A stretch of 64,000 nt of DNA. Source: Lacrimispora xylanisolvens. GTDB taxonomy: Bacteria; Bacillota; Clostridia; Lachnospirales; Lachnospiraceae. Shown piece by piece: positions 17,407 through 25,436 of this stretch (positions within the stretch are counted from its first letter, which is position 1; the number at the start of each line of letters is the position of its first letter). Where the stretch lies: assembly GCF_002934545.1 (NCBI RefSeq), contig NZ_PTJA01000001.1, positions 62,001 through 126,000 of the forward strand, written 5' to 3'. The position numbers and the translations under genes were made by a program. The notes below the pieces were generated by a model, which saw only the letters and a list, made by a program, of their open reading frames with translations, did no database searches and was not told the origin of the DNA.

Positions 17407-18633
17407 ATTCATTGTATAACGATACTGTCCCCGGGAATCTGTTCCGTAAAAGTCGGCAAAAGACAGATGGAAGATATCAGTCTTAACAGTATCAAGAGAT
17501 ACCTGATTTTTGATCAGATACTGATAGATACCTGTGTAATCAATAGGCCCCTGAATCATAATACTCTGAAGGCGTCCATCACGTAAGATTGCCCTTTTAT
17601 AACAACCGGAGTCCTCCTGTGACAGGATCTGGTCTCCGTCTTTTGCAATTCCATCCCCTAAAGAGAGGGTTGTAAGCCCATAAAAATTCATGGTATTTTT
17701 CATGCCGTAAGGATCTTCATAAGGGGTTTTAACTCCGCACATATTGCAGGCAGCTGTGTATCCCTGTTTCATGGCATTGGGCCAGATGGCAGCAATTCCG
17801 TTCACGTCTCCTGCAGCGTAAATATTTTTGCAGGATGTTTCCATGCAGTCATTTACCTTAATAAAGCGGTCAACGGCAATTTCACAGTTTTCTGTGCAGT
17901 CTGTTGCCGGGCGGACTCCGGCTGCGACAACAATCATATCACATTCCAGAATAGTCCCGTCATCAAGCATAACGGAGTCAATCTGATCGTTTTCCGGCAT
18001 GGTGGTTAAAACAACCTTTCTTCCCAGAACGAATTTGCACCCATGCTGTGCAAATAATTTCTGATAGGCTTTACCAGCTTTTTCATCCAGCTGCTTTGGA
18101 AGAATCCGGTCTGCCAGCTCTAAAACTGTTACATCCTTTTTCTGCTCCAGAAATGCATAAGCGGCGTCCATTCCTACCAGTCCGGAGCCTAATACCAGAA
18201 TTCTATCTGCGGTCTGTGCAAATTTGCGGATTTTTCTTGCATCACTCAAATTCCGGAGGCCAAAGACATTTTTGGCTTCTCTTAAATTAACAATGGGAGG
18301 TATCACGCTGTGTGCACCTGTTGCGATCAGAAGGCGGTCAAAGTTAAGCTCTGTACCGTCATCAAGTAAAACAGTCTGCTTCATCGGATCAATATGTACC
18401 GCTTCTTTATTCTTCAGCCACTTGATTCCAAGTGCATCAAAAAAATCTTCCGGAACAAAAGAAAGTGCTGCTTCATCCCGTTCATGGCTTAAGTACTTAT
18501 GGAGCATACAACGGGAATGAACCTGGTCGTCAACCGACACCATGATGATATCCGCTTTTGGTTCCAGCTTTCGGATTGTTTTAGCAGCCGAGATACCGGC
18601 AGCCCCTGCGCCAATAATTACATGAGTCATCAT
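17404..18633 (-). CDS. FAD/NAD(P)-dependent oxidoreductase of the CODH-like cluster
   Basis: About 409 residues of the rubredoxin/NADH-oxidase-like pyridine nucleotide-disulphide reductase class. It has an N-terminal FAD motif IIGAGAAGISAAKTI, a second dinucleotide motif RILVLGSGLVGMDAAYAF near residue 150, and a GDVNG FAD signature (YAAGDVNGIAAIW) near residue 275. It overlaps the ferredoxin stop codon (ATGATGA), with AGGAGG placed best for the second ATG at 18630. The gene set CooS - CooF - this flavoprotein is known from several anaerobes, where it is thought to pass electrons from CO oxidation to NAD(P)+. Here it would couple whatever CooS does to pyridine nucleotides. Confidence 0.87.
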   Translation of the reverse strand: MMTHVIIGAGAAGISAAKTIRKLEPKADIIMVSVDDQVHSRCMLHKYLSHERDEAALSFVPEDFFDALGIKWLKNKEAVHIDPMKQTVLLDDGTELNFDRLLIATGAHSVIPPIVNLREAKNVFGLRNLSDARKIRKFAQTADRILVLGSGLVGMDAAYAFLEQKKDVTVLELADRILPKQLDEKAGKAYQKLFAQHGCKFVLGRKVVLTTMPENDQIDSVMLDDGTILECDMIVVAAGVRPATDCTENCEIAVDRFIKVNDCMETSCKNIYAAGDVNGIAAIWPNAMKQGYTAACNMCGVKTPYEDPYGMKNTMNFYGLTTLSLGDGIAKDGDQILSQEDSGCYKRAILRDGRLQSIMIQGPIDYTGIYQYLIKNQVSLDTVKTDIFHLSFADFYGTDSRGQYRYTMN

Positions 18634-19079
18634 TCCACCTCCTTCACGTAGATTGCTTTGGTAGGACATGCTTTTACGCAGCTTGGCTCGCTGCCGTGAT
18701 CAAAGCAGAAGTCGCATTTGATCACACTGGTTTTTGTGGTGGTGTCCGCTTTTAACACACCGTACGGGCAGTTCATCACACACATGAAGCAGGAACCGCA
18801 CTTTTTCTCGTCGTAATATACGTGGCCCGATGCTTCGTCCTTTACAAGAGCTCCGCTCATACAGGACATCACACATTCCGGCTGGTCGCAGTGGCGGCAG
18901 AAGATGGGAGCATAGTGACCGTTCCCTTTCATGACGATGTGATTTCTGGATTCATTTTCCGGATTGGTTAAATCCAGATCATAAATGCTTCCGCCATCTT
19001 TTCTATGTGCCTGCATACAGGCGAGAACACAGTTCTTACACCCGTCGCATTTGGCTTCATCAATGAATATCCGTTTCAT
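18630..19079 (-). CDS. cooF: CooF-like four-cluster ferredoxin
   Basis: 149-residue iron-sulfur electron carrier. Sixteen cysteines form four 4Fe-4S binding groups, beginning CDGCKNCVLAC, then CRHCDQPECVMSC, CGSCFMCVMNC and CDFC ending CVKACPTKA. This is the polyferredoxin type that accepts electrons from CooS and related enzymes. It lies 11 bases after cooS and overlaps the flavoprotein gene, so the three proteins are made together. Confidence 0.92.
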   Translation of the reverse strand: MKRIFIDEAKCDGCKNCVLACMQAHRKDGGSIYDLDLTNPENESRNHIVMKGNGHYAPIFCRHCDQPECVMSCMSGALVKDEASGHVYYDEKKCGSCFMCVMNCPYGVLKADTTTKTSVIKCDFCFDHGSEPSCVKACPTKAIYVKEVE

Positions 19080-19090
19080 ATGCCCTCCTC

Positions 19091-20974
19091 CTATATATTA
19101 AGACCGGTCCGCTTCTCCATAATAATTTTTTCCAGTATGTCGGCACTTTCCACAGCATCATTATTAATAATGACCTGACCGCCGGTTAATGATTTCATAC
19201 CGTCTGTGAGAACCTTAACAGCAACTTTGCTTCCTGTTACAAAAGGAGGAAGTCCTAAATGAAGGGGAAGACCAAGGGCAAGGCCAAAGCAGCCATCTGC
19301 AAGAGCCTGCTCTTCCAGCCACTGAGCTGCAGAGAGTACAAGTGGAAGTTTGGGAAGATCCACACCAAGCTCCTGTGCAATTTCAGTAGCGACAATTTCA
19401 AGACGTCCGATAGCAAGGCAGGGGCCAAAATTGAGAACTGGCGGAATTCCCAGCTTTTTGCAGACCTCTCTTAACTTAGGACCGGCAAATTCAGCAGCTT
19501 CCGGTGTCATAAGCCCGCAGTTTTCAATGCCGCCTGAAGAACAGCCTGCAGTCAGTACGATAATATCTTTGGCAATCAGTTCCTTTGTCAGTTCCACAGT
19601 AAGAACATCGTGTCCTCCTGCGGTTAAGTTGGAACAGCCTACCACGCCAGCGATACCTTTAATATCTCCGGATACGATTAAATCAATAAGCGGCTTCCAG
19701 CTTCCGCCCAGGAAGTCCTTTAAGGAACCTTCACTGACACCGGTCAGAGTATTCTCATATCCATGGTCAGGCATAAGATTAAGGGGCACCGTGCCACGGC
19801 GTTCCTGATAGGATTTCACCACTTTATCAATGATCTTTTCACTCTGCTCTCTGCGGTGGTCAAAATCGAACTTCATAAGCTCTGCATTTGATTTTTTAGC
19901 CACATCATCAAGACAGATCTGTTTAATCTTAAGCTCTTCACAAATTGGTTCAATACCAGGAAGAGTACAGTTAAACTCAGAAAGAACGGCATCAATGGCG
20001 CCGGTTGCAAGAATCGCCTCGCTGGTGTAGTTGTTTCCTGCATGGCCGTCAAATACCTCCTGGTAATGAGCGCCTCGTAACTGCAGGTCCTGACCTACAC
20101 AGGTACAGCCTACCAGCTTAAAGCCTTTGGCTCCAACTGCTTTTGCCTTGGCAACTGCCTCAGGGGAAATAAGCTGTTCCTGTAAGTCAACAAAAATAGT
20201 ATGCTGATGTCCGGTAATCATGATGTTGATATAATCAGGGTCAATCACACGAAGGCCTACGGGAGCCATACGAAGTTCCGGCTGACCAAGAAGCACATCA
20301 TTTAACAGGTTTGTAAGAGTCAGTCCGTAAATACCTGTGGAGACACCCAGTCTTAAGCAGTCAACCAGCATATCTAAGGGATCGGAGTTTAAGTTGGTGG
20401 AACATTTGACCACGCCCTTGAATACTTCGGATTTAGCTCCTCCTGGCATGATTCCAAGTTCTTTCCAGCGGGCAACTCTTGGAGCGTAAGCAACTTTTTC
20501 CGTCAGCTCCATTTCCACATATTCCGGTTTATAGATATCAGCAATTACCGCATCAGCGACTTTCTCTGCCTTTTTGTACACATCGGATTCTACGATTCCG
20601 AAGATGTCAGCCAGGTGGTCAAGAGATTTTAATCCCTTTAATTCGCCTTTTATTTTTGCTGTGTTTTTTAAATTTAATGCTGTATTTTCAACAATGTGTA
20701 TGTAACAGCCGCTTCCTGAAGCCACCGCCCTTAAAAAGTTTCTGGCAACAATTGTGTCTGCATCCGCTCCGCATATTCCACGGGGAGCATCCGGTGTAAT
20801 ACGGCAGGGGCCGTTGGCACAGAGTCTGCAGCAGACTCCCTGGAGACCAAATCCGCATTTGGTGCTTTGTTTTTCTACTCTGTGATGAGAAGTCTCCATC
20901 GGCAGGGAAGAGATGAACGTTTCTAAAGGTTTGTCGGCGCTTTGACAGGTGTTGCACCCGTAACATTGATTCAT
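19091..20974 (-). CDS. cooS: CooS-type anaerobic CO dehydrogenase, divergent active site
   Basis: 627 residues aligning along its whole length with Ni-Fe CO dehydrogenase. D- and B-cluster cysteines are present (C40, C48, C49, C52, C57, C68). All six C-cluster ligands can be placed (H256, C292, C336, C447, C478, C519). Residues around the cluster differ from the Carboxydothermus CODH-II I recall: His93 is Cys90, the relay His99 and His102 are Glu and Ala, Lys563 is Gln556, and the usual CCTGNE is CTCVGQD. An extra CxxCxxC (C4, C7, C10) precedes the D-cluster. It follows the rrf2 gene by 54 bases. CO oxidation is therefore uncertain; an altered substrate or a sensing/redox role is possible. 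Confidence 0.85.
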   Translation of the reverse strand: MNQCYGCNTCQSADKPLETFISSLPMETSHHRVEKQSTKCGFGLQGVCCRLCANGPCRITPDAPRGICGADADTIVARNFLRAVASGSGCYIHIVENTALNLKNTAKIKGELKGLKSLDHLADIFGIVESDVYKKAEKVADAVIADIYKPEYVEMELTEKVAYAPRVARWKELGIMPGGAKSEVFKGVVKCSTNLNSDPLDMLVDCLRLGVSTGIYGLTLTNLLNDVLLGQPELRMAPVGLRVIDPDYINIMITGHQHTIFVDLQEQLISPEAVAKAKAVGAKGFKLVGCTCVGQDLQLRGAHYQEVFDGHAGNNYTSEAILATGAIDAVLSEFNCTLPGIEPICEELKIKQICLDDVAKKSNAELMKFDFDHRREQSEKIIDKVVKSYQERRGTVPLNLMPDHGYENTLTGVSEGSLKDFLGGSWKPLIDLIVSGDIKGIAGVVGCSNLTAGGHDVLTVELTKELIAKDIIVLTAGCSSGGIENCGLMTPEAAEFAGPKLREVCKKLGIPPVLNFGPCLAIGRLEIVATEIAQELGVDLPKLPLVLSAAQWLEEQALADGCFGLALGLPLHLGLPPFVTGSKVAVKVLTDGMKSLTGGQVIINNDAVESADILEKIIMEKRTGLNI

Positions 20975-21028
20975 TGTTTTTCCTCCTTTTGAATCTATAC
21001 CATTTTAGTAAAGATTTAATTAAAAAAA

Positions 21029-21430
21029 TTATCCGTGCAGTAGTTTTGCCAAAGAACATTCTTTCAGTTCCCGATTAAGATTCAGTTGAATTCTTAAGAA
21101 CTCCCTGTGAGCCAGGCAAGGCTGCTTGGGCTGGTTCACGAGGCAGTCATAGCCGGACTGCATACATTCGATCAGCAGCATTTTGGAATCAATCACAGTG
21201 AGAATATCATATAAACTTGTGCGTTCCAGATCACAGTTTAAGGCATAGCCTCCCGCGCTTCCACGATAGCTTTTGATTAATCCCGCTTTTTCCAGCTTTC
21301 GCGCCATCTTGTAGGCGATGGCTGAAGTCAGGGATTCTTTCTCACAGATCGTAGGAACGTTCATGATATCGCCTGATGATAAGGCTCTTATGATTCTTAT
21401 GGCATAATCGCATTCTCTGGTTATGAGCAT
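21029..21430 (-). CDS. Rrf2-family transcriptional regulator
   Basis: 133 residues with the Rrf2 winged helix (MLITRECDYAIRIIRAL, then IAYKMARKLEKAGLIKSYRGSAGGYAL). Three cysteines C89, C96 and C105 lie in the wing-to-dimer loop, as in NsrR, IscR and RsrR, where they bind an Fe-S cluster that senses nitric oxide, oxygen or cluster status. It is immediately upstream of cooS, so it probably controls the CODH-like operon in response to redox state. Confidence 0.9.
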   Translation of the reverse strand: MLITRECDYAIRIIRALSSGDIMNVPTICEKESLTSAIAYKMARKLEKAGLIKSYRGSAGGYALNCDLERTSLYDILTVIDSKMLLIECMQSGYDCLVNQPKQPCLAHREFLRIQLNLNRELKECSLAKLLHG

Positions 21431-21449
21431 ATCGCACCTCCACGTTATA

Positions 21450-21478
21450 AGATTAACATACTGTACTTAAATGGTCAA
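21450..21478 (-). promoter_or_regulatory. Promoter of the rrf2-cooS-cooF operon
   Basis: Minus-strand TTGACC (plus 21473-21478), 17 bases, TAATCT (plus 21450-21455). The Rrf2 start codon is 20 bases further. The repressor could bind in this stretch, though no clear Rrf2 palindrome was seen. Confidence 0.5.
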
Positions 21479-21566
21479 GTTTTATCAATAAGATTTTTGC
21501 ATTCCAGAAAGCTGTGAAAGATCTGTGAACCTGCCATTCTTTCAAGTTGATTTCAGGTTTGATCTG

Positions 21567-21572
21567 TATAAT
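21567..21572 (+). promoter_or_regulatory. -10 element before the polyphosphate polymerase gene
   Basis: Consensus TATAAT 41 bases before the start codon; a TTGATT lies 14 bases upstream, shorter than the usual spacing. GGAGGT at 21602 provides the ribosome site. Confidence 0.4.
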
Positions 21573-21612
21573 CTGCGTAAAGTAACACAGAAAAGCGGAT
21601 AAGGAGGTTTTT

Positions 21613-22341
21613 ATGAGTGGATATCAAATGACATTTGAACGGACAGAAATGAAATATCTATTAGAACCGGTACAATACTTACAGCTTAAAGAGAGGCTGA
21701 TGGGAAAAATGGAAACCGATCAATATGGTAATTCCACAATATGCAATGTTTATTTTGACACACCGGATGCAAGGCTGATCAGAAAATCCTTGGAAAAACC
21801 AGTTTATAAGGAAAAATTCAGACTCCGCAGCTATGGGCTGCCAGGACAAACCAGTTCTGTGTTTCTGGAATTGAAAAAGAAATACCAGGGTATTGTTTAT
21901 AAACGCCGTGAAACCCTTAATTTAGCTGATGCAGAGGCGTATTTATACCGGGGAATAAAGCCTGAACGTCAAACCCAGGTGCTTCGTGAAATTGACTGGT
22001 TTCTGCATTATTATGAAAATATGATTCCTGCTATGTATATTTCCTATGAAAGAACTGCTCTGTATGGACTGGAGGATGAGAACCTGCGGCTGACATTAGA
22101 CGGGAATATTCTTTGGAGAACCGATTGCTTAAGACTGGAAAATGGTCCCTGGGGAACCCCTCTTTTAGAAGATGGCTGGTTCCTTATGGAAATAAAAATT
22201 CCTGGGTCCATGCCTCTCTGGCTGGGGCATATTCTGGATGAGCTGAAAATATATCCGGCTTCCTTTTCCAAATACGGTCAGGCATATGAAAAGCAGCAAA
22301 TAATGAGATCAGAGAAAAAAGGAGGGATCAGCTGTGCTTAA
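21613..22341 (+). CDS. VTC-domain polyphosphate polymerase family protein
   Basis: 242 residues forming the VTC tunnel domain, the fold that makes polyphosphate from ATP in yeast Vtc4. Visible tunnel elements are FERTEMKYLL, VYFDTPDARLI, KEKFRLRSYG, FLELKKKYQGIVYKRR, YERTALYG, LMEIKIPG and the closing SFSKYGQAY, with the expected alternating basic residues. It overlaps the DUF4956 gene by 8 bases. The trio with DUF4956 and the beta-helix lipoprotein recurs in Firmicutes and may form one membrane-associated assembly; its product and purpose are not established. Confidence 0.88.
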   Translation: MSGYQMTFERTEMKYLLEPVQYLQLKERLMGKMETDQYGNSTICNVYFDTPDARLIRKSLEKPVYKEKFRLRSYGLPGQTSSVFLELKKKYQGIVYKRRETLNLADAEAYLYRGIKPERQTQVLREIDWFLHYYENMIPAMYISYERTALYGLEDENLRLTLDGNILWRTDCLRLENGPWGTPLLEDGWFLMEIKIPGSMPLWLGHILDELKIYPASFSKYGQAYEKQQIMRSEKKGGISCA

Positions 22342-23023
22342 TACATGGTTTCAATCAATCTTAATAGAGGAATCAGAGGTTGCATTTTCACCTGGATCAT
22401 TTCTTGTATGCTTAACCGCTTCTCTGGTTCTTGGGCTAATAATTGCAGGTATTCACATGTACCGGAATTCGTATTCAAAGGGGTTTGTGGTGACAATTGC
22501 ATTGCTTCCCGCTATGGTGCAGATGGTTATTTTACTGGTAAACGGAAACCTTGGCACCGGGGTTGCAGTAATGGGGGCCTTTTCCCTGGTCCGCTTCCGG
22601 TCGGTTCCTGGAAAGGCAGAGGAGATCAGCACCATTTTTCAGGCAATGGCGGTTGGGCTGGCTACGGGAATGGGTTACGTTGGCATGGCAGTTTTATTTG
22701 TTCTTATTATGGGAGGGGTAAATATATTACTGGCTTTCCTTAAATTTGGGCAGCAGAAGACAGGCGTAAAAGTACTTAAGATCACAATTCCAGAGTCTTT
22801 GGATTATACATCTGTATTTGATGAAGTATTTGCACGGTATCTGAAAAATTGGGATTTGAATCAGGTGAAGACAACCAATATGGGAAGTCTTTATAAACTG
22901 GATTATGAAGTGGTTTTAAAAAATAACGGAGAAGAAAAGAAACTGATAGACGATTTACGATGCAGAAACGGGAATCTTGAAATATTTTTGGGAAGACCTT
23001 TTGGCAATAAGGAGGAACTATAA
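22334..23023 (+). CDS. DUF4956 membrane protein
   Basis: 229 residues, four hydrophobic segments in the first 145 residues (about 22-45, 53-72, 78-90, 105-145) and a cytosolic C-terminal domain. The central VMGAFSLVRFRSVPGKAEEISTIF stretch marks the DUF4956 family. GTG 22334 is chosen because GGAGGG lies 8 bases upstream. It ends in TAATG with the next start, so translation is coupled. The function is unknown; association with the VTC polymerase suggests a membrane channel or anchor for polyphosphate. Confidence 0.85.
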   Translation: MLNTWFQSILIEESEVAFSPGSFLVCLTASLVLGLIIAGIHMYRNSYSKGFVVTIALLPAMVQMVILLVNGNLGTGVAVMGAFSLVRFRSVPGKAEEISTIFQAMAVGLATGMGYVGMAVLFVLIMGGVNILLAFLKFGQQKTGVKVLKITIPESLDYTSVFDEVFARYLKNWDLNQVKTTNMGSLYKLDYEVVLKNNGEEKKLIDDLRCRNGNLEIFLGRPFGNKEEL

Positions 23024-24822
23024 TGGTAAAAAGAAAGCTGTTCAGAGGTAAAGCAGCCGCACTGGTGTTAATAATGGCGCTGGCGTCAGCAACTATTTCC
23101 GGCTGTAAAAGCCAGACTTCAACGGAAAATACAGTTGTAACCCAAAGCACACAGGCAGATTCTGGCTCTGATGGTACTACAGACAGCAGTACGGCAGAAG
23201 CAACGGTTGACAAGGACTTTACAGACCGCGATAAGGATGGAAGCTACGACGAAAGCAGTGCAGTTAAAATAAATTTGAATTCAGACAAAGCAGAGGCAGA
23301 GGGAGCTGGTGTCAGTATATCTGGAAGCACTGTAACCTTAAGCAAAGAAGGGACTTATCTGGTAAGCGGAACGCTGGATAACGGTCAGATTATTGTTGAT
23401 GCAGCGGATACAGACAAGGTTCAGATCGTTTTAGCAAATGCCGGAATTAATTGTGAAACCAGTGCGGCAATTTATGTTAAATCTGCTGATAAGGTTTTTG
23501 TTACTCTGGCAGATGGAACAACAAATAAGCTGTCAGGAGGAACGGAGTACATAGATACTGATGACAATACGGTAGATGGGGTTATATTCTCGAAAGACGA
23601 TCTGACTGTAAACGGCAGTGGAAGTCTGGAGGTAAATGCCAGCTATAAACACGGAATTGTTTCAAAAGATACGTTGGCAGTTACAGGAGGAAATATCTCT
23701 GTTAACGCAGTCTCCCAGTGTCTGGCAGGTAAGGATGAAGTGAAAATCCTGGATGGAACATTTCTGCTGACAACTTCAGGAAAAGCGGTGAAATCAAGTA
23801 ATGAGGATGATACATCTCTTGGAAACATCTATGTGGCAGGCGGAACCTTTACTGTCAATTCCAAAGACGACTCCTTCCATGCCAGCGGAACCATGGTAAT
23901 TGACGGAGGTACCTTTACGGTAGAAAGTGGAGATGATGCGTTCCATGCAGACCAGGATGTAGTGATCAATAACGGTACCATAACGGTCACCAGCTGCTAT
24001 GAAGGACTGGAAGGTTACCGGGTAACGGTGAATGGAGGGGAAATCTCAATTCAGGCTTCCGATGATGGAATTAATGCGGCACAGCCAAAATCTTCGTCTG
24101 CAGAAGGTCAGGATACCGGACAGGGTAATGGGAAAGAAAAACCTGAGATGCCGCGGGAAGGCCAGAGGAAAGGGAATTCTCCCAGGTCGGAGGAAAACCA
24201 GTCCGGGGCCCAATCAGAAGAAAATCTGCCGCAAGAAGGCCAGCAAAGAAGAAGAGGCGGCGGTCCTGGTGGCAAAGGTGTAATGGGCGGTGGTCAAATG
24301 GGCGGAAGTATGGAGAATGATACCAATGCTTATATTAAGATAACAGGAGGCACGCTGTACGTAGACGCAGGCGGAGACGGACTGGATTCCAATGGAAGTC
24401 TTTCGGTATCAGGAGGTATGGTTTATGTCACTGGTCCGGTAAGCGACGGAGATGGGGCAATCGATTATAATGGAGAAGGGATTATTACAGGAGGAACAGT
24501 AATAGCGGTTGGCAGCTCTGGTATGGCACAGGGATTTGATGATTCCTCTACCCAATGCTCTGTCTTACATAATTTAACCGCACAGCAGGAAGCAGGGGCT
24601 GTAATTACACTTAAGGACAAGGAAGGAAATGAGCTTATGAGCTTTACTCCTGAGAAAAAGTATTCTTCCGTTGTCATCAGCAGTCCCAAACTGCAGACTG
24701 GCAGCACCTACACCCTCACGGCAGGTTCGGAACAAGCCCAACTGACCCTTGAGTCAATTGTCACTTCAAACGCAGTCCGAGAAGGGGGTAGGGGCAGTAT
24801 GCCGCCTGGAAACAACCGCTAA
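23023..24822 (+). CDS. Beta-helix carbohydrate-binding-type lipoprotein (Cthe_2159-like)
   Basis: 599-residue surface lipoprotein: signal peptide with lipobox TISGC (Cys27), a Ser/Thr/Asp-rich linker to about residue 70, then a right-handed beta-helix built of repeated turns such as VNGGEISIQASDDGINA, ITGGTLYVDAGGDGLDSNG and GGTFTVESGDDAFHA. The Asp-rich turns resemble the calcium-dependent polygalacturonate-binding family around Cthe_2159. A low-complexity, Gly/Glu/Arg-rich insert fills residues about 350-430. The start overlaps the DUF4956 stop by one base. The 3' end overlaps the convergent luxS by 4 bases. Confidence 0.82.
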   Translation: MVKRKLFRGKAAALVLIMALASATISGCKSQTSTENTVVTQSTQADSGSDGTTDSSTAEATVDKDFTDRDKDGSYDESSAVKINLNSDKAEAEGAGVSISGSTVTLSKEGTYLVSGTLDNGQIIVDAADTDKVQIVLANAGINCETSAAIYVKSADKVFVTLADGTTNKLSGGTEYIDTDDNTVDGVIFSKDDLTVNGSGSLEVNASYKHGIVSKDTLAVTGGNISVNAVSQCLAGKDEVKILDGTFLLTTSGKAVKSSNEDDTSLGNIYVAGGTFTVNSKDDSFHASGTMVIDGGTFTVESGDDAFHADQDVVINNGTITVTSCYEGLEGYRVTVNGGEISIQASDDGINAAQPKSSSAEGQDTGQGNGKEKPEMPREGQRKGNSPRSEENQSGAQSEENLPQEGQQRRRGGGPGGKGVMGGGQMGGSMENDTNAYIKITGGTLYVDAGGDGLDSNGSLSVSGGMVYVTGPVSDGDGAIDYNGEGIITGGTVIAVGSSGMAQGFDDSSTQCSVLHNLTAQQEAGAVITLKDKEGNELMSFTPEKKYSSVVISSPKLQTGSTYTLTAGSEQAQLTLESIVTSNAVREGGRGSMPPGNNR

Positions 24823-25301
24823 TCTGCCGGATAAATGAGGTGTTCGTCATCAATGCCGTAAAGAACCGTATCTAGAAATTTTCTGGCAAGATACTTAGCC
24901 ATACCGGGGTTCATATCCAGATAGTTTCCGCAGTCTCTGGCTGCGGCCCCGGGGATTTCTCCCTCAAAATCACGCATGAATTCATACATTTCAGTGATGA
25001 GTGGTACGATATCCCTGGATTTGTAATCTCCAGCCAAAAGAAGGTAGAAGCCGGTGCGGCATCCCATAGGGCCAAAGTATAAAACTTTGGAAGCAAACAA
25101 TTGGTGATTTCTTAAGAATGTAGCACCTAAGTGCTCCATGGTGTGTATCTCTGCTGTATTCATGACCGGTTCAAAATTCGGTCTGGTCATGCGGATATCG
25201 AACGTAGTAACAGTGGTATCGTTCACTTTGTCTTTGCGGGAGACGTAGATCCCCGGAAGAAGCTTTAAGTGATTGATTGTAAAGCTTGTAATTTTTTCCA
25301 T
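24819..25301 (-). CDS. luxS: S-ribosylhomocysteine lyase LuxS
   Basis: 160-residue metalloenzyme converting S-ribosylhomocysteine to homocysteine and the AI-2 precursor in the activated methyl cycle. Metal ligands H53 and H57 are in HTMEH and C124 in ARDCGNY; C81 in GCRTGF is the second conserved catalytic Cys. AAAGGA precedes the ATG. It is monocistronic with its own promoter placed inside the terminator of the neighbouring iron-uptake operon. Confidence 0.97.
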   Translation of the reverse strand: MEKITSFTINHLKLLPGIYVSRKDKVNDTTVTTFDIRMTRPNFEPVMNTAEIHTMEHLGATFLRNHQLFASKVLYFGPMGCRTGFYLLLAGDYKSRDIVPLITEMYEFMRDFEGEIPGAAARDCGNYLDMNPGMAKYLARKFLDTVLYGIDDEHLIYPAD

Positions 25302-25363
25302 ATTGATCAGGTCCTTTCTGAAAGGTGGTTAAGCCGCTGGATCTATTGGCTGTCTTCAGTCAG

Positions 25364-25392
25364 ATTATAATAAAAAAAACGGCTGCATGCAA
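25364..25392 (-). promoter_or_regulatory. luxS promoter overlapping a terminator hairpin
   Basis: Minus-strand TTGCAT (plus 25387-25392), exactly 17 bases, TATAAT (plus 25364-25369). The -35 is part of the hairpin arm, and the terminator's T run forms most of the spacer. Confidence 0.62.
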
Positions 25393-25414
25393 TAGGAACA
25401 ATTGCATGCAGCCG
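25372..25414 (-). terminator. Terminator of the siderophore-uptake operon
   Basis: Perfect 14-base arms, CGGCTGCATGCAAT at 25380 and its complement ending 25414, with a 7-base loop. Eight T follow on the minus strand. Confidence 0.93.
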
Positions 25415-25436
25415 TATCCATGGTCTGATGGATAGC

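Noticed and set aside
23643-23828. Antisense open frames inside the beta-helix lipoprotein and similar shadow frames elsewhere
   Set aside because: They lack ribosome sites and arise from codon periodicity of the real genes.
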